64,000 nucleotides of DNA from Rhodobacteraceae bacterium WFHF2C18 (GTDB taxonomy: Bacteria; Pseudomonadota; Alphaproteobacteria; Rhodobacterales; Rhodobacteraceae), in the NCBI GenBank assembly GCA_002166865.1, contig NHTQ01000007.1:124001-188000 (forward strand). The letters run 5' to 3'. The translations under genes were made by a program, and so were the position numbers. Each line of letters starts with the position of its first letter. The first letter of the stretch is position 1. The notes under the pieces were generated by a model. The model had not been told where the DNA came from and ran no database searches. It saw nothing but the letters and a program-made list of their open reading frames with translations. Below are positions 49,141 to 64,000 of this stretch, piece after piece.

Positions 49141-49812
49141 ATGGCTGGAGAAATTCCTGATCTTCACGCCCAGGAACGCACGGGGACGGGCAAGGGCGCC
49201 GCTCGTGCTGCGCGCCGCGCGCACATGGTTCCGGGCATCGTTTTCGGCGGGGACCGCGATCCGCTGCCGATCAACCTTCCCTACAACGTGCTCATCAAGA
49301 AGCTGCACGACGGCCGCTTCAAGTCAACGCTGTTCAACCTGAAGGTGGACGGCCACGAGGACGTGCGCGTGATCTGCCGCGACGTGCAGCGCGACGTTGT
49401 CAAGGACCTGCCCACGCATGTCGACTTCATGCGCCTGCGCCGGACCACCAAGATCAACCTCTTCATTCCTGTCGAGTTCGTGAACGAGGAGGAGTGCACC
49501 GCCCTGCGCCGGGGCGGCGTGCTGACCGTGGTGCGCAACGAGATCGAACTGATCGTGACGGCCGGCGACATCCCCGAGCAGATCACCGTGGACCTGTCGC
49601 AGCTTGAGAACATCGGCGACACGCTGACCATCTCGATGGTCGACCTGCCCGCCGGCGCCAAGCCCACGATCACTGACCGCGACTTCGTCATCTGTAACGT
49701 CTCGGCGCCCTCGGCCCTGAAATCCGACGCCGAGGAAGAGGAAGAGGCCGAAGCCGGCGACGTGCCCACCGTGGGCGAAGAGGAAGCCGCCGAGGAGGGT
49801 GGCGAGGAATAA
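49141..49812 (+). CDS. rplY: Large ribosomal subunit protein bL25 (CTC form)
   Basis: The 223-aa product starts [37 protein letters not shown], the bL25 N-terminus that binds 5S rRNA (residues 1-95, with [24 protein letters not shown]). The CTC-type C-terminal domain follows ([57 protein letters not shown]). The last 30 residues are acidic ([13 protein letters not shown]...EEGGEE). The usual partner pth lies after one gene on the opposite strand, consistent with the common rplY-pth order. It has its own terminator at 49,841-49,866. Confidence 0.95.
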   Translation: MAGEIPDLHAQERTGTGKGAARAARRAHMVPGIVFGGDRDPLPINLPYNVLIKKLHDGRFKSTLFNLKVDGHEDVRVICRDVQRDVVKDLPTHVDFMRLRRTTKINLFIPVEFVNEEECTALRRGGVLTVVRNEIELIVTAGDIPEQITVDLSQLENIGDTLTISMVDLPAGAKPTITDRDFVICNVSAPSALKSDAEEEEEAEAGDVPTVGEEEAAEEGGEE

Positions 49813-49840
49813 GTTCCTCCGGCCGGAGAGTATCGGGAAA

Positions 49841-49866
49841 ACGCGGGGCAGCCCCCCGCGTTTTTT
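49841..49866. terminator. Rho-independent terminator after rplY
   Basis: The plus strand has ACGCGGGG-CAGCC-CCCCGCGT followed by a run of T (49,861-49,866), a strong hairpin. Minus-strand A-run gives a matching T-run (GGGAAAA upstream), so it may also serve the convergent methyltransferase gene that ends at 49,866. Confidence 0.9.
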
Positions 49867-50543
49867 CATGTCCGGCGCAGGCGGCGGAAACCCAGGATGC
49901 GCCCCCGCGACGGGCCCGGGTCATAGGTCATCCCCGAGGCCGACAGGCAATCGACGATCCGCTTGATGACCGTGTCGGGGTACCGCCCCGGATGCAGTTC
50001 GATGATGACGCTGCGCACGAAGCGCGGCCAGGGCGCATCGAAAAGCTGCGCTTCGGCCCCTTCGATATCCATCACGACCATCTGCGGGCGATGATCCGCC
50101 AGCAACCGCGGCAACGACAGGCGCGGCACGGCGGCCGTGGCATCGGGGCGGGTGCCGGCGGTCGCCAAGTGGGCGCTCCAGAAGGCGGTCTTGTGGGCGA
50201 AATCCACCGTCTGCCCCGCACCGTCCCCGGTGACCGCGCCGTGCAACAGCCGGGCGGCGCCATAGCCGTTGCGCGCGAGGTTGCCGCGGATGACCGCCAG
50301 CATGTCGGGGTTGGCCTCCACCGTCGTCACGTTTTCGGGCCCGGTGATCCGGCTGCTGAGCGCGGCGACAAACCCGAGCCCGGCTCCCAGTTCCAGGATC
50401 CGCCGGCCCGGCCGCAGGCGCATGCGCACGGCCGCGGCCTCGTCCCCTTCGTAGGCGCCGGTGACCAGCTTCTCGGCGATGCGGTCGGTCAACATGTGAT
50501 CGGGAATGGTCAGGCTGATGCCGTCCACCACGTAGCTCGCCAT
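49866..50543 (-). CDS. FkbM-type methyltransferase
   Basis: The 225-aa product starts MASYVVDGISLTIPDHMLTDRIAEKLVTGAYEGDEAAAVRMRLRPGRRILELGAGLGFVAALSSRI. Motif I LELGAGLGFVAAL, the acidic VTTVEANPDMLAVI and MVVMDIEGAEAQLFD mark the FkbM AdoMet-dependent family, often an O-methyltransferase acting on sugars or other metabolites. It lies between rplY and pth on the other strand. Its stop falls in the rplY terminator. The ATG at 50543 is chosen since an upstream in-frame extension looks non-coding. Substrate unknown. Confidence 0.85.
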   Translation of the reverse strand: MASYVVDGISLTIPDHMLTDRIAEKLVTGAYEGDEAAAVRMRLRPGRRILELGAGLGFVAALSSRITGPENVTTVEANPDMLAVIRGNLARNGYGAARLLHGAVTGDGAGQTVDFAHKTAFWSAHLATAGTRPDATAAVPRLSLPRLLADHRPQMVVMDIEGAEAQLFDAPWPRFVRSVIIELHPGRYPDTVIKRIVDCLSASGMTYDPGPSRGRILGFRRLRRT

Positions 50544-50620
50544 GATCGCCCCTGCCCTCCGTGTTGATTCCGCCCCGCAGCCGGCGTAGACCACCATCAT
50601 CAAAGATCGGGGCAACGGCA

Positions 50621-51322
50621 ATGCAACTGTTCGTGGGCTTGGGCAACCCGGGCGCGAAATACGCGAAGAACCGGCACAACATCGGCTTCATGGCCGTGGA
50701 CCGGATCGCCGAAGACCACGGCTTCGGCCCCTGGAAATCCAAGTTCCAGGGGGAACTGGCCGAAGGCCATCTTGACGGGCGGAAGGTCTTCCTTCTCAAG
50801 CCGCAGACCTACATGAACCGCTCCGGACAGTCGGTGGGCGAGGCCATGCGCTTCTACAAGCTGGCGCCGGAGGACATCACCGTTTTTCACGACGAACTCG
50901 ACCTGGCGCCCGGCAAGGTGCGCGTCAAGACAGGCGGCGGGCACGCCGGCCACAACGGGCTGCGCTCGCTGCATCAGCACGTGGGCGAGGCCTACCGCCG
51001 GGTCCGGCTGGGCATCGGGCATCCGGGGCGCAAGGACCTGGTCACCCACTACGTGCTTCAGGATTTCGCCAAGGCCGACGCCGACTGGCTGGATGACCTG
51101 CTGCGCGGGATCTGCGACGGGGCGCCGGCCCTGGCCGCCGGCGAGACCGAGAAGTTCCTGAACGCCGTCGCCCTGCGCCGCGCGCCGCAGGACCGGATGA
51201 AACCGGCGCCCCAATCGGCCCCCAAGCCCGAAAGGGCCGGTACCGACACGAATCCAGACGCCGAAGACACGGCGGCCGACACGCGCTCGCCCCTGCAGAA
51301 ACTTGTGGACAAGTTCCGCTGA
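50621..51322 (+). CDS. pth: Peptidyl-tRNA hydrolase
   Basis: The 233-aa product starts [35 protein letters not shown], with the catalytic His in [50 protein letters not shown] and [22 protein letters not shown] are the family signatures. It releases stalled peptidyl-tRNAs. The last 35 residues are a low-complexity extension ([19 protein letters not shown]...LQKLVDKFR) that ends in a helix, longer than E. coli Pth (194 aa) but usual in Rhodobacterales. Confidence 0.97.
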   Translation: MQLFVGLGNPGAKYAKNRHNIGFMAVDRIAEDHGFGPWKSKFQGELAEGHLDGRKVFLLKPQTYMNRSGQSVGEAMRFYKLAPEDITVFHDELDLAPGKVRVKTGGGHAGHNGLRSLHQHVGEAYRRVRLGIGHPGRKDLVTHYVLQDFAKADADWLDDLLRGICDGAPALAAGETEKFLNAVALRRAPQDRMKPAPQSAPKPERAGTDTNPDAEDTAADTRSPLQKLVDKFR

Positions 51323-51456
51323 TCGCCTGTGGCGCCCGCCGGCCCTGCGGCCTGCGGCATCGGGCGTCTTGATCCGGCCGCCCCCGCAGTCTTAAGTGAC
51401 TCCCAGCCACGGCCGCAGCCCAGCCAGCACAGCGACGGACACACGAGGGAGTCGAC

Positions 51457-51792
51457 ATGCAATTCATCGCGATGAACCGCTTCAAGGTGCGCAACGGGCA
51501 CGAGGACGAATTCGAGGCCATGTGGCGCGCGCGCGAAAGCCGCTTGCAGGAAGTGCCGGGCTTTCGCGAGTTCCGCCTTCTGAAAGGGCCGGACGGCGAG
51601 GGCTACCGCCTGTATTCCAGCCATGTCATCTGGGACAGCCAGGCGGATTTCGAGGCCTGGACACGCTCGGAGCAGTTCCGGGACGCGCACAAGAACGCCG
51701 GTCAGGCCAACACGCAAAGCGCCTTGATGGAGCCGCCGCAGTTCGAGGGTTTCGAGACGGTTCTGCTGGAGCCGGTGACCACGCCGGTTTGA
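51457..51792 (+). CDS. Antibiotic-biosynthesis-monooxygenase-fold protein (heme-oxygenase-like)
   Basis: The 111-aa product starts MQFIAMNRFKVRNGHEDEFEAMWRARESRLQEVPGFREFRLLKGPDGEGYRLYSSHVIWDSQADFEAWTRSEQFRDAHKNAG. It is an ABM ferredoxin-like dimer fold. The N7 (MNRF), W (VIWDSQADFEAW) and a downstream His (FRDAHKN) are placed as in IsdG/HmoB-type heme-degrading enzymes, so a heme role is possible. The gene has its own GGAG-like site and lies alone between pth and the DUF2237 gene. Confidence in the enzyme role is low; the fold call is good. Confidence 0.85.
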   Translation: MQFIAMNRFKVRNGHEDEFEAMWRARESRLQEVPGFREFRLLKGPDGEGYRLYSSHVIWDSQADFEAWTRSEQFRDAHKNAGQANTQSALMEPPQFEGFETVLLEPVTTPV

Positions 51793-51845
51793 ACGCCGCG
51801 CCCGACGCGCTAGGATGCCGTCGGGCGCAAGCACGGAGACACGCC

Positions 51846-52226
51846 ATGGCCACGAAGGACCCCGCCGTCAACGTTCTGGGCGGCAAACTCGCCGAATGCT
51901 CGCAGACCCCGGTCACGGGGTTCTTTCGCGACGGACACTGCAACACCTGCGCCGAGGACCAGGGCAGCCACACCGTCTGCGCCCTGATGACCGAGGAGTT
52001 CCTGGCCTATTCCAAATACGTGGGCAATGACCTGTCCACGCCGCGGCCCGAGTTCGGCTTCGCCGGGCTCAAGCCCGGGGATCAGTGGTGTGTCTGCGCC
52101 GCGCGCTTCCTGCAGGCCCATGACGAGGGATGCGCGCCGCAGGTCCGGCTGGACGCCACGCACCAGCGCGCGCTCGACATCGTGCCGCTCAACGTGCTCA
52201 AGGAACACGCCGCCGATCGCGCCTGA
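51846..52226 (+). CDS. DUF2237-family protein
   Basis: The 126-aa product starts MATKDPAVNVLGGKLAECSQTPVTGFFRDGHCNTCAEDQGSHTVCALMTEEFLAYSKYVGNDLSTP, then PEFGFAGLKPGDQWCVCAARFLQAHDEGCAPQVRLDATHQRALDIVPLNVLKEHA. This is the DUF2237 signature (N-V-x-G-x-x-L-x-x-C; F-x-R-x-G-x-C; G-D-x-W-C-x-C-A-x-R; V-x-L-x-A-T-x-x-x-x-L). The several conserved Cys suggest metal or redox chemistry, but the role is unknown. It stands before the ModE-like gene. Confidence 0.9.
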   Translation: MATKDPAVNVLGGKLAECSQTPVTGFFRDGHCNTCAEDQGSHTVCALMTEEFLAYSKYVGNDLSTPRPEFGFAGLKPGDQWCVCAARFLQAHDEGCAPQVRLDATHQRALDIVPLNVLKEHAADRA

Positions 52227-52293
52227 CGGGCGGGCCGAGGGCGCAGCACGATATGTCTTGCGGTGCATAACGCCTTGCTGGCATAAGGCGCGC

Positions 52294-52671
52294 ATGAGCG
52301 AAACCGCCGCCTCCACCCAGGATGCCCCCCGGCTGCGCATCCGGATCGTCTTCGGCGACGAGGCGATGCTGGGGCCGGGCAAGGCCGATCTCCTGGAACG
52401 CATCGACCAGACGGGCTCGATCGCCGCGGCGGGGCGGGCCATGTCCATGAGTTACAAGCGTGCGTGGTCCCTCGTGGACGAAATGAACGCGGCCTTCCGC
52501 GAGCCCCTGGTCTCCTCCACGCGCGGCGGTGCCAAGGGCGGGGGTGCCCGCCTGACCGAAACCGGCAAGGCCGTCCTGTCGCATTACCGCAAGCTTGAAG
52601 ACATCGCCGCCGAGGCCGGCGCCGCCCGGATCGGCCAGATCAAATCCCTCCTGCGGGATATTTCCGGGTGA
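52294..52671 (+). CDS. ModE-type winged-helix molybdate regulator, without Mop domain
   Basis: The 125-aa product starts MSETAASTQDAPRLRIRIVFGDEAMLGPGKADLLERIDQTGSIAAAGRAMSMSYKRAWSLVDEMNAAFREPLVSSTRGGAKGGGARLTETGKAVLSHYRKLEDIAAE. This is the ModE N-terminal DNA-binding domain (LysR-like winged helix, signature S-I-x-x-A-A-x-x-M-x-x-S-Y-x-x-A-W). The molybdate-binding Mop domain of E. coli ModE (262 aa) is missing, as in some alphaproteobacterial MopB/ModE variants. It precedes modABC and probably regulates it; how it senses molybdate is unclear. Confidence 0.85.
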   Translation: MSETAASTQDAPRLRIRIVFGDEAMLGPGKADLLERIDQTGSIAAAGRAMSMSYKRAWSLVDEMNAAFREPLVSSTRGGAKGGGARLTETGKAVLSHYRKLEDIAAEAGAARIGQIKSLLRDISG

Positions 52672-52678
52672 AAATATC
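52657..52678. promoter_or_regulatory. Candidate Mo-box (ModE operator) before modA
   Basis: GATATTTC (52657-52664) and GAAAATATC (52670-52678) form an imperfect inverted repeat, AT-rich arms around a GC centre, overlapping the stop of the regulator. Known ModE boxes are AT-rich palindromes with TATA-like arms, so the form agrees. It lies about 70 bp upstream of modA. Confidence 0.5.
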
Positions 52679-52745
52679 GCTTGAACAGCACTGCAGGGCT
52701 TGCGATACCTCTGCTCGACCCAATCGACGACGGAGTGCCGCCTTC

Positions 52746-53522
52746 ATGCCAGCACGGACCCTTCTTTGCGCCGGGGCACTCGCTCTGGCCGGCGCGGCCG
52801 CCGTCCCCGCCCCGGCCCTGGCCGAACGGGTCACTGTCTTCGCCGCGGCCAGCCTGGCCAATGCCATGGCCGAGATCGAGGCCGGATTCGAGGCCGCCAC
52901 CGGGCATGATCTGGTCGTCTCGCTGGCCGGCTCGTCGGCGCTGGCACGCCAGATCCAGCAAGGCGCGCCGGCTGATGTCTTCATCTCGGCAAACACCGGC
53001 TGGATGGACGCCGTGGAGGCCCAGGGCCTGATCGAATCGGGCACGCGCACCGACCTTCTGGAAAATTCCCTGGTGCTGGTGGCGCACGGGCCCGAGGCCC
53101 CGCCGCTCAGGATCGGCCCGGAGATGGACCTCGCCGGGCGGCTGGGCGACGGGCGCCTGGCGATGGCGCTGGTCGAGGCGGTGCCCGCCGGCATCTACGG
53201 CAAGGCGGCGCTGGAAAGCCTGGGGCTTTGGGATGATGTCGCGGCGCAGGTGGCGCAGGCCGACAACGTGCGCGCCGCCCTGGCCCTGGTGGCGACGGGC
53301 GAGGCGCCCTACGGCATCGTCTACGCCACCGACGCGGCCGCGGAGGACGACGTGAGCGTCGTCGGAACCTTCCCCCCGGGTTCGCATCCGCCGATCGTTT
53401 ACCCGGTCGCCGACCTGGCGGGCCGCGACACGCCCGCCGAGGATGCCTTCCTCGACTATCTGCGCGGGCCCGGGGCACGGGCGGCTTTCACGCGCCAGGG
53501 CTTCGGCGTTCCGGGACCATAG
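52746..53522 (+). CDS. modA: Molybdate ABC transporter, periplasmic binding protein
   Basis: The 258-aa product starts MPARTLLCAGALALAGAAAVPAPALAERVTVFAAASLANAMAEIEAGFEAATGHDLVVSLAGSSALARQIQQGAPADVFISANTGWMDAVEAQG. A Sec signal peptide is present with likely cleavage after ALA (about residue 26). VFAAASL and GSSALARQIQQGAPADVFISA are the molybdate-binding motifs. It binds molybdate in the periplasm and hands it to ModB. The ATG at 52746 sits 12 bases after GGAG; the operon order ABC follows. Confidence 0.95.
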   Translation: MPARTLLCAGALALAGAAAVPAPALAERVTVFAAASLANAMAEIEAGFEAATGHDLVVSLAGSSALARQIQQGAPADVFISANTGWMDAVEAQGLIESGTRTDLLENSLVLVAHGPEAPPLRIGPEMDLAGRLGDGRLAMALVEAVPAGIYGKAALESLGLWDDVAAQVAQADNVRAALALVATGEAPYGIVYATDAAAEDDVSVVGTFPPGSHPPIVYPVADLAGRDTPAEDAFLDYLRGPGARAAFTRQGFGVPGP

Positions 53523-53527
53523 CCGCC

Positions 53528-54223
53528 ATGACGCAGTGGCTTGGCCCCGAGGAATGGCAGGCGGTCGCGCTTTCGCTTCAGGTTTCCTTCTGGGCGACGC
53601 TGGTCAGCCTGCCCCTGGGGGTCTTCGTGGCCTATGCGCTGGCGCGCTGGTCCTTCCCCGGCAAGCAGCTGCTGAACGGCCTCGTCCATTTGCCGCTGAT
53701 CCTGCCGCCGGTGGTGACGGGCTACCTTCTGCTGCTGAGCTTCGGCACCCAGGGGCCCGTCGGCGCCGTGCTGCAGGATCTGGGGATCGTTCTGGCCTTC
53801 CGCTGGACGGGCGCGGCGCTGGCGGCGGGGGTGATGGCCTTCCCGCTGATGGTGCGCGCCATCCGCCTGTCGATCGAGGCGGTGGACCCCAAGCTGGAGC
53901 AGGCCAGCGCCACGCTGGGCGCGGCCCCGGTCTGGGTGTTTCTGACCGTCACCCTGCCCATGACCCTGCCGGGGATCATCGCCGGTGCGGTGCTGGCCTT
54001 CGCCAAGGCCATGGGGGAGTTCGGGGCCACGATCACCTTCGTGTCGAACATCCCCGGCCAGACCCGCACGATCCCCTCGGCGATCTACGCCTTCCTGCAG
54101 GTGCCGGGGGGCGCGGACTCGGCCATGAAGCTGGTGATCGTTTCGGTGGCCGTGGCAATGGGCGCGCTGTTGCTGTCGGAATTCCTGGCCCGACGGGTGG
54201 CGGCGCGCGTGGGGGGCACATGA
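53528..54223 (+). CDS. modB: Molybdate ABC transporter, permease
   Basis: The 231-aa product starts MTQWLGPEEWQAVALSLQVSFWATLVSLPLGVFVAYALARWSFPGKQLLNGLVHLPLILPPVVTGYLLLL with about five membrane segments. The ABC-facing EAA-like loop is LEQASATLGAAPVWVFLTVTLPMTLPGIIAGAVLAFAKAMGEFGATITF, and GEFGATITF is typical of ModB. It lies between modA and modC and overlaps modC by 4 bp (ATGA). Confidence 0.95.
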   Translation: MTQWLGPEEWQAVALSLQVSFWATLVSLPLGVFVAYALARWSFPGKQLLNGLVHLPLILPPVVTGYLLLLSFGTQGPVGAVLQDLGIVLAFRWTGAALAAGVMAFPLMVRAIRLSIEAVDPKLEQASATLGAAPVWVFLTVTLPMTLPGIIAGAVLAFAKAMGEFGATITFVSNIPGQTRTIPSAIYAFLQVPGGADSAMKLVIVSVAVAMGALLLSEFLARRVAARVGGT

Positions 54224-55317
54224 CGCTGGACATCGCGCTGCGCCACGAAAGGGCGGATTTCGTCCTGGATGCGGCCTTCGGTGCACCGCCGGGCCTGACC
54301 GCGCTGTTCGGCCGCTCGGGCTCGGGCAAGACAACGGTGGTGAACGCGGTCTCCGGCCTGCTGACGCCGGACGCCGGCCGCATCGCCGCCGAAGACCGCG
54401 TTCTGCTGGATACCGCGCGCGGAATCGACCTGCCCCCGCACCGCCGGCGGCTGGGCTACATCTTTCAGGAGGGGCGGCTTTTCCCGCATCTGACCGTGCG
54501 GCAGAACCTGCGCTACGGGGCCTGGTTCGCGCCAAAGAACGCCCCGCGCGAGGATCCGGACAAGGTGGTGGCCTTGCTGGGCATCGGGCACCTGCTGGAT
54601 CGCCGGCCCGGCGGCTTGTCGGGCGGGGAAAAGCAGCGCGTCGCCATCGGCCGGGCGCTGCTGTCGGCGCCGCGCCTCATCCTGGCGGACGAGCCGCTGG
54701 CCGCGCTGGACGAGGCGCGCAAGGCCGAGATCCTGCCCTATTTCGAACGCCTGCGCGACGAGGTGTCGGTGCCCATCCTTTACGTCAGCCATTCGGCTTC
54801 CGAAGTTGCCCGGCTTGCCACGACCGTCGTCGCGCTCGACGCGGGCCGCGTGATCCGGCAGGGCCCCGCGGCCGAGGTGCTGAGCGATCCCACGGTCCTG
54901 CCGGCCGGCGCGCGGGAGGCCGGCGCCGTCCTGAGTGCGCGGGTCACCGCCCATCACGCCGACGGCCTGACCGAGCTGGACGCCGGCGGGCAGCCCCTGT
55001 TCCTGCCGCGCATCGCGCAGGCCCCGGGCCAGACGGTGCGCGTGCGCATCGCCGCGCATGACGTGATCCTGTCGCGCGGCCGGCCCGAGGGGCTGTCGGC
55101 GCTGAACGTGCTGCAAGGCACCGTGCGGGACCTGCGCCCGGGCCACGGGCCGGGCACGCTTGTGTCGATCGCCACGGCGGCCGGGCCGCTGCTGGCCCGC
55201 GTCACGCGGCGCTCGGCACAGGCGCTCGACCTCGAACCAGGCACGCCTGTGCATGCGGTGGTCAAGACCGTCTCTGTCGCGCCCGCCGACATCGGCACCG
55301 CGACCCAGGCCGGCTGA
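54220..55317 (+). CDS. modC: Molybdate ABC transporter, ATPase
   Basis: The 365-aa product starts MTLDIALRHERADFVLDAAFGAPPGLTALFGRSGSGKTTVVNAVSG. Walker A GRSGSGKT, Q-loop IFQEGRLFPHLTVRQN, signature LSGGEKQRVAIGRALL, Walker B LILADEPLAALD and H-loop YVSHSASEV are all present. Two Mop/TOBE-like segments follow after about residue 235 (GAVLSARVTAHHADGL and LNVLQGTVRDLRPGHGPGTLV), as in ModC, where they bind molybdate. A bidirectional terminator ends the operon. Confidence 0.95.
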   Translation: MTLDIALRHERADFVLDAAFGAPPGLTALFGRSGSGKTTVVNAVSGLLTPDAGRIAAEDRVLLDTARGIDLPPHRRRLGYIFQEGRLFPHLTVRQNLRYGAWFAPKNAPREDPDKVVALLGIGHLLDRRPGGLSGGEKQRVAIGRALLSAPRLILADEPLAALDEARKAEILPYFERLRDEVSVPILYVSHSASEVARLATTVVALDAGRVIRQGPAAEVLSDPTVLPAGAREAGAVLSARVTAHHADGLTELDAGGQPLFLPRIAQAPGQTVRVRIAAHDVILSRGRPEGLSALNVLQGTVRDLRPGHGPGTLVSIATAAGPLLARVTRRSAQALDLEPGTPVHAVVKTVSVAPADIGTATQAG

Positions 55318-55340
55318 TCGGGCACCACAAAGGCAAAAAA

Positions 55341-55370
55341 AGGCCCCGCCGGCGCGGCGGGGCCTTTTCG
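55341..55370. terminator. Bidirectional terminator between modC and rpoC
   Basis: AGGCCCCGCC (55341-55350) and GGCGGGGCCT (55356-55365) form a perfect 10-bp stem with a 5-base loop. The plus strand continues TTTT, and the seven A residues at 55,334-55,341 give a T-run on the minus strand, so it can end both modC and rpoC transcripts. Confidence 0.92.
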
Positions 55371-55388
55371 GTTCTCCGACGGCAGCGG

Positions 55389-59636
<4,248 letters not shown>

Positions 59637-59678
59637 CGTTCAAATCCTTGACATCGTGTGAAAGAGGCGGAGCCGGGC

Positions 59679-59705
59679 GGAAGGTCTTTCGCCGCAAGAC
59701 CTTCC
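59679..59705. repeat. Perfect 10-bp stem-loop between rpoB and rpoC
   Basis: GGAAGGTCTT (59679-59688) and AAGACCTTCC (59696-59705) pair perfectly with a 7-base loop, in the 98-bp gap between the rpoB stop and rpoC start on the rpoBC transcript. No T-run follows, so it is not a terminator; an RNA processing site, such as for RNase III, or a stability element is likely. Partial copies of AAGACCTTC/CCTTC follow at 59,697-59,720. Confidence 0.6.
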
Positions 59706-59734
59706 CGCAAAACCTTCGTCGAAGATCCTGCCCC

Positions 59735-63874
<4,140 letters not shown>

Positions 63875-63901
63875 GTGTCCGATCACCTTTCGTTTCTCAC
63901 C

Positions 63902-63935
63902 GGCCGCGCGGGCAGTCGGGCCCAGCCCCGCGGCC
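63902..63935. other. Hairpin in the leader just before rpoB
   Basis: GGCCGCG (63902-63908) and CGCGGCC (63929-63935) can pair in the transcript leading into rpoB, in the place where an rplL-rpoB attenuator or processing site lies in other bacteria. No T-run follows. The rest of the 126 bp to the right edge shows nothing else. Confidence 0.35.
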
Positions 63936-64000
63936 AACCGAGACGGCGCGTCGCGATCCATTCCCGGCCCCTGTCCCACCAGGAGCCTCCCGATCGTGCG

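Overview
The window is high-GC DNA from an alphaproteobacterium, most likely a member of the Rhodobacterales. This rests on codon usage, on a large beta/beta' RNA polymerase pair, and on neighbours such as trpA, lldD and rplY; the lineage is inference. The window has three parts: a lambda-type prophage (about 1 to 36,730), a lower-GC restriction-type island (about 36,770 to 43,210), and core chromosome (tRNA-Ser at 43,480 to the right edge).

Prophage. Morphogenesis genes run leftwards in lambda order: terminase small and large subunits, gpW, portal, ClpP-like head protease, decoration protein, gpE capsid, FII-like, Z-like (DUF6441), U-like terminator, tail tube, G/GT and tape measure, which is cut by the left edge. 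G/GT carries a textbook A AAA AAC slippery site for a -1 frameshift. A complete EamA/DMT transporter gene on the opposite strand breaks the operon between the Z-like and U-like genes. Right of the terminase lie two plus-strand small genes, a small membrane protein, a C5 methyltransferase and a ParB-methyltransferase fusion. An SbcCD-like ATPase/nuclease pair (16.9-21.7 kb) interrupts the phage layout. The early operon (34.1 back to 21.9 kb) encodes two unrecognised regulator-like proteins, a sigma-like protein, a Sak4-like annealing ATPase with a probable ssDNA-binding partner, a Cas4/RecB-type Fe-S nuclease, a RecD-like helicase, a Toprim primase/helicase and a RuvC-like resolvase. The 3' end of the primase gene holds a dense two-orientation cluster of GGYTCACA iterons, a candidate replication origin. 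A DUF2924/serine-recombinase/HTH module (34.4-36.7 kb) forms the probable right end.

Island. A small ribbon-helix-helix protein, a Dcm-type methyltransferase, a GHKL (MORC/MutL-like) ATPase, a Z1 helicase and a PD-(D/E)XK (DUF4420-like) nuclease form one compact plus-strand operon of visibly lower GC. It matches the MORC/Z1-type restriction-modification architecture known from comparative genomics, with no Vsr gene here.

Core. tRNA-Ser(GCU) with its terminator is followed by ychF, trpA, an hsp20, a ZIP transporter, a MaoC hydratase, an lldD-like FMN oxidase, rplY, an FkbM-type methyltransferase, pth, a small monooxygenase-fold protein, a DUF2237 protein, a ModE-like regulator with modABC (with a candidate Mo-box overlapping the regulator's stop), and rpoC and rpoB on the minus strand. 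No rRNA genes, CRISPR arrays or insertion sequences were seen.
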